Positions 35,613 to 48,083 of a stretch of DNA of 64,000 bases are shown here, piece after piece. This DNA is from Plazaster borealis (taxonomy: Eukaryota > Echinodermata > Asteroidea > Forcipulatida > Labidiasteridae), in contig CM037471.1 in the NCBI GenBank assembly GCA_021014325.1, positions 18,124,818-18,188,817 of the forward strand. Reading direction: 5' to 3'. Numbering within the stretch: the first letter of the stretch is position 1; every line of letters starts with the position of its first letter. Under the pieces are notes generated by a model, which had not been told where the DNA came from, ran no database searches, and worked only from the letters and a program-made list of their open reading frames with translations. Both the position numbers and the translations under genes were made by a program.

Positions 35613-38612
35613 CGTACCCCAAAACAGTTGTTTTGAAAACTAGCTACCAGTGCTTTAACTCACTTAGTTTGAAGACGGTATAGGCCTAGGCACACCGGTA
35701 GAAATATTGGATTTACATTGCTCATAATGGTGTGCCGTATATTTTTCAACAAATTAATCACTTTCGCTATAAATGCACGTGATATTTACAAATATTGAAA
35801 TGTAATTTTTAAACACGTACTCGACCAAGTTGTAAACAGATATAGGCCTATATATAAAAAAATATAAATAATTATAATACAAAATCTTTGGGGAGTCTTA
35901 CCATACCATGCAACGTCTACTGATTTACAAAATGGAATTACCTTTAATTTAACAAAAAAAGCTTCTTGAAAAGGTATTTGAAATAAATAGCTTACTTTCA
36001 ATAATCGGTCTTGAAAATAGTAATGCCGTTAAAGGAACGAGCGTGGCTTCCTAAAATGGTCGAGCTAGAAGCAGAGGTCTCTAGTGGTTTGGGTCACCCC
36101 GAGGCACTACAGTAATTGCAGTATGAGAAGTGCCTCTTGTACTCGGTGAAGCACGAGGTCATTCTGTCGGCAGTTCAGCACAGATAATGAGCTAATTTTA
36201 ATCGCAAGTTCGATCATTCATTACCTTTAACTTAACTACCGAGTTTTATTGTTTAACTATGATGTGATTAATACGCCAGCATAAAGTAAGGTGTTTAAGC
36301 GATACAACTATGGACAAATTTAATGCGGTCTGCTTCACACAAAGGTGCTTGAGTTTAGAAATGAGATAATTATTAGCGTGAACGGGCACTAAATCCTTCT
36401 GCGTATGTCTTTTGCGGACGTAACTCACACAAACATTGCCCGTAACCCCAATCTATAACAAGGGGAGGACAGGAATGTTGTTCCCCTGTTCCCCTTTCCT
36501 AAAGTGAAGGAGCTAGTGTCCTTGCCTCTACAACAGCTACATCGCCCTCTTCAGATGAGCGTGGGCCCCTCGTAACATCTCCGTTGTAATTCATGTTTCT
36601 CAAAGCAATAAAATAATCTAATCTTCATCTAATTACCCCAAAATGTCCTGGGAACGTATACGATGTTTATTGTACCAGCATCATCTGCGCATTCGCTAGT
36701 CTTGTTTAATAATGCAAGACGCCCGGAAACTAAGCACTGACAATCGTCTAGCCGGATCCCCCTCACTCGGTCTGAAACACTAGTGGTTAGAGGGCCCTCG
36801 TAGGATGTCAAGTTTGAAGACGAAGTACACCATCGGTTACAAAACATCTATACCGTTACGCCTATACACTGGGTTTTCTTCCCTTGTTCCATACACAATA
36901 TTATTGGCACCACGTTAATGATAAATACATCCTTAGAAGAAATGCCAGTATGATTTATCTTGTGCCTTCGCTTTAAACCTAGCCATTCCTATCATCGCTA
37001 TTTAAATTTAACATTTGCCAATTTAACTAAGCGAATTTAACTTCACTGCGACTCACCCTACAACTTAATTTATAATTAAAACCCAATCTGTTTAAGTTGT
37101 GATCGGTTTAGCCATTTTTCTTTTTTTGATGAATTTGCAGCAAGCCGTGTTCCGTATGATGATTAAGGGTGAGCTCAGATGAACGAGAGGGGAGGCTCGA
37201 AACACTGCCCCAGTTTCATATACAATAGTATATCATTACTTATGCATGGCTGTATAACCAAAGTTACTGGGGCATGATCGCTATAAAGTCACGAACGTTG
37301 ATGACCAGTTCCACGCAGGCACTCGCCATATAAAATAAAAACAGTCACATTTCAATTTTCAGAAAACAGTATTTCAGGGTAAAGACGTTCAGAAAACAAT
37401 GCCATTGAAGCGGTCCTCTTGCACGTAGTACAGTTGGTGCCTCAAAGTTGCCTGGCATTATTGTACTGGGTAACGGCCCTATATAGATGTTCTTGTCAGA
37501 AAGTCATGTAAGCCTATAGAATAATGCTACTGGGGTTCATTCCACAGAGCTGCTAAACGAGAATAAAACTAGCTTAGCACAGATTCTAAAGAACCAGTTA
37601 TAAGTGACACACATAGCAATTTGGTTGGTGAGCTGATTTTTGCTTACTTAGATTCGACTTGTGAGCTCTGATATCTTATTAATTAGACTAAAGGCAGATG
37701 CATTACATTAATGTTGTGGGTCCGATTTCAAAGAGCTGATTACGAAGCAGAAAAAATACCCAATAAGGCACGAACAACTTTCATTGCAAAAAGAGAGAGT
37801 GAAAAGGTTTTTTTTACAGTCAAAATGCAGTCTCATGTGCACCGTGCATTCTGAATTGGTTCCTTGCTGATTTTGTTCTCCTATAATGCAATTATTCAGC
37901 TCGACGATCAATGTCTCAAATGTTTACCCCTCTAAAATACAAACAGTTTCATTTAAATTTCTTTCATTTTGTACAATGACAATTACAAATACTGAACATT
38001 GTTAAGGCTGCTGACGAAAGAGGCTTGAACTCTATATAGGCCTAGACGTCTCAGACGACGGGATCTTCTTACAAAACAAAAGGTTTATCGTCCCACTTTG
38101 GCTAAAAGCAACACTCCACCCTCCTCCCCGGCTATGCATCGTTTAGTAGTTTACCGAATCTTATATAGGTGAAATACTGTATATAGTAATGTTTACAATG
38201 TTCAGGCCTGATACTTCACGGAGATAACGGAGACATGCCTCCATGCCCCCTGTTCATTGCCTTGGTGCCCTTTAAAATGGTCATAAGTACACATTGTTAT
38301 TTCCCTCTATAAGTGCCCTTAACAAAGGCAAAAATGCATTGCCCATAACAAATTATAAGAACATGGCAAGTACTACCTTTGAATGTACAATAAGTGAACG
38401 TATATTGTTCAAGGTTGATACCTAAAACCGGTGACCTTGCAATGGAAAATGACTTCATATAATGGCAATTTAAATCAATGGCATTGTATAACTCATTCCT
38501 GTATAGTACTTTTTTTCTTTCTCGCAATAATCATCGACGAGGGGATTTTTCTTTCTTCTGAAAGTGTATAGAAACCGCAAAATTCGCGATGATGCGTCGT
38601 GCCGAATAGATC
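35613..38612. other. Intergenic, 3 kb without a supported gene
   Basis: CATTCCACAGAGCTGCTAA at about 37540 and ATTTCAAAGAGCTGATTA near 37725 look like ends of an old dispersed repeat also seen at 11.6 kb. No exon series. Confidence 0.35.
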
Positions 38613-38616
38613 TTAA

Positions 38617-39718
38617 AGGCACTAGACACGTTTGGTAATTGTCAAAGACCAGTATTCGCACTTGGTGTATCCTAAGTAGTGTATCCCAACATATGCATAC
38701 AATAACAAACCTGTAAAAATTTGGGCTCAATTGGTCATCGAAGTTGCAAGAAAATAATGAAAGAAAAACACCCTTGTTGCACAAATATGTGTTCTTTCAG
38801 ATGCCTGAGAAAGGCTTAAGGCCTGAATTCTTTCTCAGATTCAAATATTTTAGTGAGAAATTACCTCTTTCTCAAAAACTATGTTACTTCAGAGGGAGTC
38901 GTTTCTCACAATAGACTGTGCAAGTCTCGCGCGTATCTGAACGAGAAAACACGTCAAACGAAGAACAATTTTTCTCTGAAATCAAATCTTTTTGCAAAAT
39001 TATATTTGATGATAAAATCTGAACGACAAAAATACTCATTACATGTTTATAAAATCAGTTTAAGTTTTTATGATAAATACACATTAATAGTGTATTAATT
39101 ATTATTTTACCAAAATTAAAACTCTGGGACAAGGATGCTAATTTGATCTTAACTTTTCAGAGACCACTTACGTGGATTCGCGAAGGTCACATGGCCGTAA
39201 AATTAACGTTTGACACAGTTTGTAGAGGACGTTGACGCCTCAACAACCATAGACTGCTATGAAAAGGCTTCACGTTGCAATTGCAGCGTCTGGCGATTAT
39301 CATTGCGCATCCAAAACAAGCGTTTTCATAAGTTTTGTGACCGGAGGTGGGCACAGAATTCTAAATATTTTGTCGCAACCGGAAGCTGAGGTCAAGTTTA
39401 ATTCTCGAGTTTTGTTCGTGGTATTGTTGAATTGATTTTACATTCATATTTTTGTATCACTAAGTATTACATTCCCAACAACATATATATTTGTCATGGT
39501 CATAAACCAGGCTAAACTAAAATAATTGACAAAACAAAATCTTGCCCACGTAAATCTCCATATGGTTGGGACCACAATGGTCCCGGAAGTTCAAAATTGC
39601 GCGAGACTTGCACAGTCTGGTTTTTTTTTAAACTATCAACAGCTCTCCGTTGCTCGTTACCAAGTAAGTTTTTATGCTAATATATATTTTGAGTAATTAC
39701 CAAACTTGTCCAGTGCCT
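38617..39718. mobile_element. TTAA-flanked MITE, copy C, split by another element
   Basis: TTAA at 38613-38616 and 39719-39722. The left end is AGGCACTAGACACGTTTGG and the right end ACCAAACTTGTCCAGTGCCT. The body matches copy A up to GTCGTTTCTCACAAT, then breaks at 38912 and resumes at 39619 with ACTATCAACAGCTCTCCG. Confidence 0.88.
38913..39618. mobile_element. 706-bp TIR element nested in the TTAA MITE
   Basis: A perfect 20-bp inverted repeat, AGACTGTGCAAGTCTCGCGC at the left, pairs with the right end (39599-39618). The body is AT-rich with no long frame. The host MITE resumes right after it, fixing the order of insertion. No clear target duplication; the superfamily is not assigned. Confidence 0.85.
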
Positions 39719-39722
39719 TTAA

Positions 39723-41960
39723 TTAAATAAAGACCAACAAATATACACAACTGAATGCAAAATTACACGTTAGAATCCTTGGCGGCAATTCAAAGATTGT
39801 GTAAAAATATACGTGCGGAGTTGGGAAAGCAGTTTAAATTTTAATAGGGGAGCTACATAATGAGCGCGTGGTGGATTCGAACCTAAGTCAGAGGTAGAAA
39901 AAAGCTGCTTATTTTAGAATACACAATCAAGAGAAAATAATAGGATATATATTTGAACGGTAATGGTGAGTGGGCATTACACAAACAATCCTGGAAAAAT
40001 TTATTCCGAATGACAAACTGCAATTTGCAAAAGAACGTGAGCTGCAAGCCGAAATTGATCATCAACCATTATCAATTGAAAATGCAAATTAATTCAACAA
40101 TAGCACAATGACGGTAGTGGGAAAAATCAGTAATACAAGTACCACATCTTGGTTATTTGTTTGTGTTTTATTCAGTGCGCCCGGTGCTCATTTACATAAA
40201 GGTTTAAAGAAGTGTTTTATTCATACCCAACTTCTAGAGCTTTTGCAAATTGGTCACCATTTCACACTGCGAATTCCATGGAAATAGACGCTGAGTACGT
40301 TTAAATGGGAAAAGGCAACCCACAGCCTGCCCGCTGTCTACGTGTTTTGTTTCTAAATGAAATGATTTGACGACATGTTTCGTTAGCCTTCAATTTCCAA
40401 ATGATATATATTCACACCCGAGGGCAAATTTCTCAAAGATGGCAGCATTTCAGACGCTCCATGGTGACTGGAACTTGCACCAACTTGAAATAAAGTTTAC
40501 TTGAAGATTAGAAGTCGACAGTTTTGCTTTTTTGATCATTAACTCAAGCTTTTACTCGTTCTTGAACTCAATGTATGCACAGCTTTTAATTTACATTTTC
40601 CTACGTGTGGTGCATAAACGCGCTCTAATATCACCATGACCGGGCATGAAAGTCAAGGCAACACATGGCTCAGAGATATCGCTATCAATTTATTGGAGTG
40701 GCAGTCATTTTAATACCTTTTAGCAATCTTTACAACTCCCTGAAAATAATACTGACACAAGTGTCGCCCTCAAACTGATTATTTCTACAGGGGCAACCGC
40801 GACACGGGTTTCCGTGGAGTCATTTCAAGGCATTAATTATTTGATTTCCCCCTTCGACCAAAGGCGTTCAATTATTGGTTTATCCCCTACATCCAATACC
40901 ATTACACAAATGGCTTACCTTCCACTGCTGTCAGGAACGATTTGTCTCTCTATCATAAAAAAGGTCTAGCTACATCAGATGCCAGCCGTGAATTGTCAAC
41001 GCCATTGTGGTATCCCTCTTTTATATATAATGTGTACTTGCTTGTCCAACTGTAATGTTATAGCTCACAAAATATTCCACAGGACTGGAGAAACGGTGTG
41101 TACCTCGCTTCACAGAGAATCTCCTCGGGAGTGGAAAAGCTCCACGCGGTGCATGTGCTCGCTTCTGCTGATCAGAGGGTCTAACATTAGCGCTTGAAAA
41201 ATTAATGACGTTCTCGCGATAGTAAAGTCTCAGCCGCTAGTGAATTGTGATGCGGAGCGGAGCCCTGTGTGACTGTGCTTGTGATGCGGGATCACGGCGA
41301 CACAAGGCAGTTGATGATGATGCTGCGGTGTATGGCCTTGTGTGCTGTGTATATGCAGACACTCTGATCTGCACACACACCGGCAATATGCTTTTGGGAG
41401 TTGTTGCTTCAGTGCATGTCCCGTGTTCTGAGCAAACCGAAATGACAACTTAAAGCCTCTGTTGTCAGGTCTTTCTTTAGTAAGGGTGTTCTTTATTAAT
41501 TGATGGTCCTCTCTTAAGCCATAAGCTATATACGTATTTTATTTAGCTGAAAAATGCGGTTGAATGCTGTCAAATGGTGTCATTGTCAAGTGATGATATC
41601 TGCAAAGGGTACACTCTGCACCTCTTTGTAGTCTTCAGCTGATTGGGAGCCATCTTTACAAGTCAAAATAAATTGGTGCATGATTGAGTTATGTGCTGAC
41701 AATGTACACCTCAAGTAGACATTATTTTCTCCACTTGGGCTTCTATGATCAAGGGGTCAATGGGCCCAAATTGATAACTTGGGATCTTGAAGACGCAAAT
41801 CAATTTGTGAGTTTACGGTCCTGGGAGGGATACGGACCGAGGTCATCGGGGAAGACTTCGTGATGGCACATACCAGCCCGGTCACGTACCCCACCCCACC
41901 GCCCCACAAACACGGACACACGCACACCAACACTTACATGTGGCAGTTAAGAGATACTTC
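39723..41960. other. Intergenic, nothing supported
   Basis: GGTTCGAATCC on the minus strand near 39870-39880 is a lone tRNA-type B box, perhaps a SINE remnant. No gene. Confidence 0.4.
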
Positions 41961-42101
41961 CACCAACACCAACACCAACACCAACACCAACACCAACACC
42001 AACACCAACAACACCAACACCAACACCAACACCAACACCAACACCAACACCAACACCAACACCAACACCAACACCAACGCCAACACCAACACCAACACCA
42101 A
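41961..42101 (+). repeat. (ACCAAC)n microsatellite
   Basis: An almost pure hexamer repeat. Frames on both strands stay open through it (Asn-Thr, His-Gln, Val-Gly or Leu-Val repeats); these are not genes. Confidence 0.97.
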
Positions 42102-42260
42102 AAACAACAGCAACATCAACAGCAGCAACAACAACAGCAACAACGGCAACGGCAATGGCAACGGCAACGGCAACGGTAGCAGCAATAGCAGCATCAGCAG
42201 CAGAAACAGCAGCAGCAACAACAACAGCAATAATATAAACAACAACAACAACAACATAAA
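42102..42260 (+). repeat. AAC/CAG and GGCAAC compound microsatellite
   Basis: AACAGC, CAACAA and (GGCAAC)n units (GGCAAC mainly 42144-42174) continue the tract in degenerate form. Confidence 0.9.
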
Positions 42261-42839
42261 AGGCCAACGGACCTTGCAAATTTGCTAGGTTGAGATGGGA
42301 AGAATGGGTTGGTGTCGGTGGTGGTGGTGGGGTGGGGATAGGTGGGGAGGCTTGTGTAAGTCTGCAGCTTTCGTCGGGAATTGAACAACAACGAAAATAC
42401 AACTGTCAATCGGGCGTTTGCCTCCTCCTTCGTTTGGACCAACAAGGGAGGTTCTCCCCTTACCACATCCGTTGACCTTTATTCCCTTGATCTACAATCA
42501 GAGAAACTGCATGGAAAGCCTATTTAATGAAGACATTTACAGGTAATGAAACAGTTGTTTGCAATTCAGATCAATACAGGTGGCCGCTTCCATCGATCCA
42601 GTGCCTTTGTGCCATTTCAACCATCATAAATCAGAGCAGTAGAGGGCGCTATTTGAACCCTTTCTCTGAGGGTGTTCAACAATTACAATGTGTCAGACTA
42701 AACATTGATACAAATAACTGCTTTAAACGCACACACTTTACATAAAACAAAAAAGCTAGATTCTGGTAATCATACAGAGACAAATGACAAATTGGTCCTC
42801 ATCACTGGAATTTATTTATAGAACATTTCACTTTTCTAA
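42261..42839. other. Between the microsatellite and the LINE, nothing supported
   Basis: A GGTGGTGG run is at 42313-42345. No coding signal before the LINE. Confidence 0.4.
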
Positions 42840-43334
42840 ATGGGTCAAATTAATGGAATAAACTGTCTTGAGGAAAGAGACCGGCCAAGGCTAGCCAAGG
42901 CCAGACAACTCAAGTCAGAAGGAAATAAGAGATGGAACAAGGTGTTCATAACTCCAGACTTAACGTACAAAGAAAGGGCTGAAAGCGGGAAAGTGAGAGC
43001 AGAACTGGCTTCAAGAAGAGAGAGCGGAGAAAATGACCTTGTCATCCGGAACGGGAGGATTGTAAAAGGTGACCAATTTTCCTTTCGAGGTGGACCACTA
43101 GAAGTTCGACCGGACAACGCAGCTGCGTCTTCAGCCGAAACCTAGTTACCAAGAATCCCCGCAACCGCAAGAAACTGTAAATATGATAAGTGCACCAAAT
43201 CACTTCCTCCACTTTCCAGCACTCCCGAACCTAAAAGTCATGGGTTAGCCAAGATCATCGTTGAGGATGCGGTAAGTCAACGCAACTTAGATGATGAGGA
43301 CCTTCAAGAGATAAAGGTCAATTGCACCACGCCC

Positions 43335-44110
43335 ATGGAAAACATGGGTAGCACTAGCACCATGCACAACACATATGATGAGGAGCCGGATACCACTAGC
43401 GACAAAAAGGAGAGAGTTTCTGATGAAAAAGGCATAAAGTGTTTCTACACAAACGCAAATAGTCTCATAAACAAAAGGCAAGAAATGGAGACCTTGGTTG
43501 AAATTCATCAACCCATGATAAATGGCATAGCGGAAACTTGGACAAACAACACGATCTTGGACAGCGAGCTGGCTATAGATGGGTACAACATGTATACAGG
43601 AAAGACAAAAAAGGAGCCAACGGGATAGGGGGAGGTATTCTCTTATACACCCACAAAACCTTGGATGCAGCCCAATGTTATAAGTTTGATCACTGCAACA
43701 TGGAGACATCACTGTGGTGTGAAGTGAAGATCAATAATACGGAGTTTCTACTCATTGGTCTAGTATACAGAAGCCCAAATAGCACCAGTCAAAACAACGA
43801 GGCATTGCGTAAACAGTTTCTGCAGTTAGCGTCCTTGCCAGACAGCACACAACTAGTATTTGGAGATTTCAACTACCCAGAGATTAGATGGAATCAGAAC
43901 ACTGTAAATGCAGGATTAAATTCTGAGCCTCAGCTATTCATGGACGTTACCCAAGACCTACTTTTAGTGCAACATGTTGAGCATTAACCAACTAGAAATA
44001 GGGAGGGTCAAAGGTCATCACTGCTAGACCTTGTGTTTACCAAGGATGAAAACTCTGTTGATACAGTGTCACATGCAGCAGCTGTAGGGAAGAGTGACCA
44101 CGAGAGCCTA
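43335..44110 (+). pseudogene. LINE endonuclease domain (frameshifted)
   Basis: Two overlapping reading frames (43335-43628 and 43538-43987), then a third in-frame stretch, together carry an apurinic-type endonuclease. NANSLINK and GIAETW are in the first. GGGILLYTH, GLVYRSPNS and GDFNYPEIRW are in the second. LLDLVFTKDE and GKSDHESL follow a stop codon. The catalytic SDH is visible. At least one frameshift near 43.6 kb and a stop near 43.99 kb make it non-functional. Confidence 0.8.
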
Positions 44111-44935
44111 TTGTGGACTTATTATTTGCCAATCAGAGACAATACATTCTGCCAGAGAGAAGTATAAATAATATGCCAAAGGAGACTACAATGGAATGAA
44201 GATGAAGTTCAAAGAAGTTGAATGGGACACCAAGATGAGTGCTCTGAGTAGAGGACGCCTGGAATTTCTTAAAGGCAGAATACAGCAATGCTGAGGAGAG
44301 TTTTGTTCCCAAGAAGAAACAAAGAAACAAATCCTTATGGATGAAAGCCAGTGTAAAGAAGTCAGTGAAAAAGAAACACAAGATGTACATGAAATACAGG
44401 AAGTCACATAGATATAGAGACTACCTGAATTACAAGAAGCAGAGGAACGTGACAAGGAAGATAATAAAGGAGCACAAGCCGAATATGAGAAAAAGATAAT
44501 GAACGAATTTAAAGAGAAACCTAAACAGCTCTTTAACTACGTCAGAGCAAAGCAGAAAGTTAAGTCTGGTGTATCCAGACTAGAAGACGAAGAAGGCAAT
44601 TTAACTCAAACAGAAGAGGAGGCAGCTAATTATCTTAAACAGGTTTTTCGAGTCCGTCTTCACCCAAGAGCCAGAGGGTGACGTACCAGAACTTGACCCG
44701 AGGTATTAGGGTTAACTGCTGACAGATTTTGAATTCTCGGTTAAAGACGTCAGAGAACAACTACAGAAATTAAAGAGCGACAAATCACCGGGCATTGACA
44801 GTATCCATCCTCATGTGCTAAAGGCATGCGCAGATGAACTAGCACCTCCACTTTACATCATCTACAGAAAATCACTAGATGAGGGCAAGCTGCCAAGGGA
44901 ATGGAAAAGTGCAAGAGTTGTTCCCATTTATAAGA

Positions 44936-44968
<33 letters not shown>

Positions 44969-45386
44969 TATAGTGGCTTCTTATATAGCGCACATATCCG
45001 TCACTCAGTGACGCTTAAGGCGCTTTTAACGTTCATTATTTTCCTGCAAGGTATTGTGGAGCTACGTTTTGAAGTATGAGACCAAGTCCTTTGCATAGCA
45101 CCATGTAATGGTTTACAATGTGCTGTGGCGCAATATGCTGCCGATCAAACCAGGAACACCGGGGCGAACCCCTTCTCTTTACGATAAGTGCACTGGGTTC
45201 TTTTATGTGCATTACACAACACACGGGACCTACGGCTTAACGTCCCATCCGAAGGACGAAGCATGTGGTTAAGTGTCTTGCTTAGGGACACAAGTGTCAC
45301 GGCTGGGATTCGAACCCACACTCTGCTGATCAGAAACACCAGAGCTTGAGTTCGGTGTTCTTATCCGCTCGGCCACGACACGCCAC
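44936..45386 (-). mobile_element. tRNA-derived SINE inside the LINE
   Basis: On the minus strand the head at 45379-45295 resembles tRNA-Leu(CAA), with an A box near TGGCCGAGCGG, ACTCAAGCT at the anticodon loop, a long variable arm and B box GGTTCGAATCC. The body ends in GCGCTATATAAGAAGCC and a tail of (ATT)n, now AAT repeats at 44938-44970. The LINE segment that should join ARVVPIYKK to CKIME is missing about 15-20 codons at this point, so the insertion came with, or was followed by, a deletion. Confidence 0.75.
45295..45379 (-). other. tRNA-Leu-like SINE head (not a functional tRNA gene)
   Basis: Acceptor-stem halves GTCGTGG and CCGTGAC can pair with two wobble pairs, and both internal Pol III promoter boxes are recognisable. 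It is fused to a SINE body with an ATT tail and sits inside a LINE, so it is read as the Pol III promoter region of a retroposon. Confidence 0.6.
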
Positions 45387-46092
45387 AAAATGTAAAATAA
45401 TGGAAGAGTGAAGAAGAGGGTCCTCAGCCATGTGGAAGGTCTGGATTTGTTAACCAAAGATCAACATGGTTTAACAAAGGGAAGATCATGCCTTACAAAT
45501 CTGCTTGAATCACTTGAAGAGGTGACCAGGATGTTAGATGAAGGGGGAGGAGTGGACATGATTTATTTTGACTATTCCAAAGCCTTTGACTCCGTCCCGC
45601 ACAGAAGAACGTTGTCCAAGTTACAAGCCGACGGAGTGAAGGGCAAAGTTTGGACATGGATCCAGGATTTTCTGATAGGAAGAACTCAAAAGGTAGCTGT
45701 GGGCGATGCGGAATCTGACTGGACCAATGTGGCTAGTGGAGTCCCCCAGGGCTCTGTCCTGGGCCCCATCCTCTTTGTGCTTTACGTAAACGATCTGCCG
45801 GAAAATGTGAAATCTGTTATAAATATTTTTGCAGATTAAAACCTGGCTACTGAGGTTTAATACAATCAAATGCAAGTGCATGCACATGGGCAAGACCAAC
45901 AAGGGTACATCTTATCACCTGGGCAATGATCATACACCACACGACAATAGGAGTCTATATAACTGAAGACTGTAAGAACACCAAACAGTGTGCAGCTGCA
46001 GCAAGTAAGGCAATGGCTAAACTAAGAATAATCAAGAGGACATTCACACACTTTGATAAAAAATGCTTCACCACCCTCTACAAGACATATAT
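45387..46092 (+). pseudogene. LINE reverse transcriptase domain (broken)
   Basis: After the SINE, the frame resumes with KKRVLSHVEGL and DQHGLTKGRSCLTNLLES, then DMIYFDYSKAFDSVPH (catalytic motif A), SGVPQGSVLGPILFVLYVNDL, and INIFAD followed by a stop (45837-45839), where FADD should continue. The next stretch, TWLLRF...KCKCMHMGK, shows a deletion of roughly 30 codons. The thumb region CFTTLYKTYI runs straight into the piggyBac end at 46093. Confidence 0.82.
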
Positions 46093-46372
46093 CCCTTTCA
46101 GTACCGCCGAGCAAAATTTGCTCAAAAAAGCATTTCACTTAGTGACCACCGAGTCCCTATGGCACCTGACTATTTCCTCTCTTGTTTACCATGGAGGCTC
46201 ACTGGCACACGCACCAACAGTAATTTATCAAAATGTAAATTGCGCCCTCAATCCCATGCATGCAGGCCCCGCGCGTGCGTGCATCACCCCGGCAACTTTA
46301 AAACACCTGCCCGCGTCCAATCCTTGACAATTGCAGTAAGCATCCACGCATTCTTCAGTCCTAGATTCTGAC

Positions 46373-48083
46373 ATGGCCGATGAAAATGCAAAAATTTTGG
46401 ATGAAATCTTTGCTGATAGCGGTTCGGACATGTCCTCTGACGAAGATTCACCACTTGATGATTTGTCGGAAGAAGACAGTGATGATGAGCCCATCGCCTC
46501 GACATCGACACCATCCGGTTCATCCAAGACCAAGAAGCCGAATTTCCGGTGTGGATGGCGTGAAGCCAAGTCTTACACCCGGCGACCGCCTGTGCAATTT
46601 ACAGCAAACACCGGGGCTACAGAAGACTTCAGTTCGTTCTCCCCCATACAAATCTTCAAACTGTACTTTTGTGAAGCAGTGTGGCAGATGATGGTAGATG
46701 AGACAAATCGTTATGCTGATCAAACTTTGGGTGCGGGTGGAGAAAATCAGCGTGCTTGGAGGCCAACTAATGTACCTGAAATGATGGCATTCGTGGCCCT
46801 ACTTCTTTGCATGGGAATCAACAAAAGGCCTCGTTACTCCATGCATTGGTCCAGGTCTGAAATTCTACGAAGTCCCCTGTACTCAGCAACCATGGCTCGT
46901 AACCGATTTACTACAATCCTTCGATTTTTCCACCTCGCCAATAACAGAGATGTGGAGGACGACTCTCCCCGTGACAAACTTTCAAAATTACGCCCACTGT
47001 TAAACATTGTACTTCCATCATTCCTCCGGGTGTACCAGCCTGGGCGAAGCCTTTCACCGGACGAGAGCATGGTAAAGTTCAAAGGACGACTCAGCTTCAA
47101 GCAGTACATGCCACGAAAGGCCGCCAAATGGGGATTGAAATGTTTTTCATTGAACGAATCAGACACAGGGTACACATGTGCCTGGGAGTTGTTCACAGGA
47201 TCTCAGCCCAGGTCCCCACAAGGACAGTCCTCTGTAAGTTATCCTGAGACACACCATCCATCCGATCTTGGGGCACCAGGCAAGGTAGTCTTGAACCTTT
47301 TGCAGGGACTTGAAAATAAAGGACATTGCATCTACATGGACAATTGGTTTAGTAGCCCGGCTCTTTTCTCCAAATTGTCTGAGCTAGGATTCGGAGCTTG
47401 TGGAACTGTGCGCTATACCACCCTAGGGATACCTGATGTTGCAAACCCCAAAAAGTTCCCCATGAAAAGCGGAGCAGATCCCCAATTTTATCGGAAAGCA
47501 GGCCAACTATGCGTTATGTGGCAGGACACAAAACGTGTCACTCTCCTGGCAAACTACGGCGATTGCAGTGTCACTAGTAAAAAGATTCGCAGCCGGAAAA
47601 CTTCAACAGGATTTCGTCATATCCAAAAACCGAGCATAGTCAACGATTACAATAAAAAACATGGGAGGCACGGATCTGGCAGCACAATTGTGCACTTACT
47701 ATACTCACAGCCACAGAACACTAAAATGGTGGAAACGAGTATTTATCTCAATCCTAGATATCTGTTTGCTTAATGCTAATGTCCTATACAACAGCATCCA
47801 TACAAACAAGAGCTTGTCTACTTTGGATTTCCGGGTCAAGGTGATAGAGGCACTTATTTCAAGCTTGGAGTACAACCCAGTTCAGCATGCCAGTCAACTG
47901 TCCAGTGGTTCAAACGCCCTTTCAACTCAGCACTTTCCTGGTCCGAATGTTGGCGGGAAGAAACGCAACTGTGTTGTATGCAGTTCGACCTCTAACAGAA
48001 AACAAACGCGCATGATTTGTAAGCAATGTTTGAAGCCAATGTGTGTTATACCATGCTTTGAGAATTTCCACACCAAACGATAA
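46373..48083 (+). pseudogene. piggyBac transposase, one frameshift from intact
   Basis: A 466-codon frame from ATG 46373 has an acidic N-terminus (SDMSSDEDSPLDD), the DDE_Tnp_1_7-type core, catalytic Asp about residue 230 in SPDESMVKFKGR and Asp 323 in YMDNWFSSP. After VNDYNKK the frame is lost. The next frame (47661-48083) carries MGGTDLAAQ with the third Asp (47673-47675), HRTLKWWKRVF, and a C-terminal cysteine-rich finger (CVVC, CKQC, CVIPCFENFH). The shift lies in the A6 run at 47653-47658, which fits one extra A. It could be a real mutation or an assembly error. The core otherwise has no stops, so the copy is young. Confidence 0.85.

Larger units (their letters stand above)
42840..46092 (+). 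mobile_element. CR1/Rex1-like LINE, 5'-truncated and frameshifted, left part
   Basis: A decayed non-LTR retrotransposon. It opens with the ORF1 C-terminus (42840-43145: WNKVFITPDLTYKER and ENDLVIRNGRIVKG), followed by an APE-type endonuclease (YTNANSLINK, GIAETW, LVYRSPNS, FGDFNYPEIRW, and SDH near 44096). Then come the pre-RT region (ARVVPIYKK) and the reverse transcriptase (45408-45839: MIYFDYSKAFDSVPH, SGVPQGSVLGP). Several frameshifts and stops break ORF2. A deletion after IFAD removes the segment following the FADD box. The copy is interrupted by a SINE at 44.94-45.38 kb and stops dead at the piggyBac end, then resumes at 51,654. The clade call is from motif style only. Confidence 0.85.

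Noticed and set aside
39868..39890. tRNA gene or SINE at a lone GGTTCGAATCC B box
   Set aside because: No A box at a suitable distance and no recognisable body.
41860..42402. Long Asn/Thr-, Leu/Val- and Val/Gly-repeat frames
   Set aside because: They are microsatellite translations on both strands, with no flanking coding sequence.
45295..45379. Functional tRNA-Leu gene
   Set aside because: It is fused to a SINE body and tail inside a LINE, and the anticodon arm pairs poorly.
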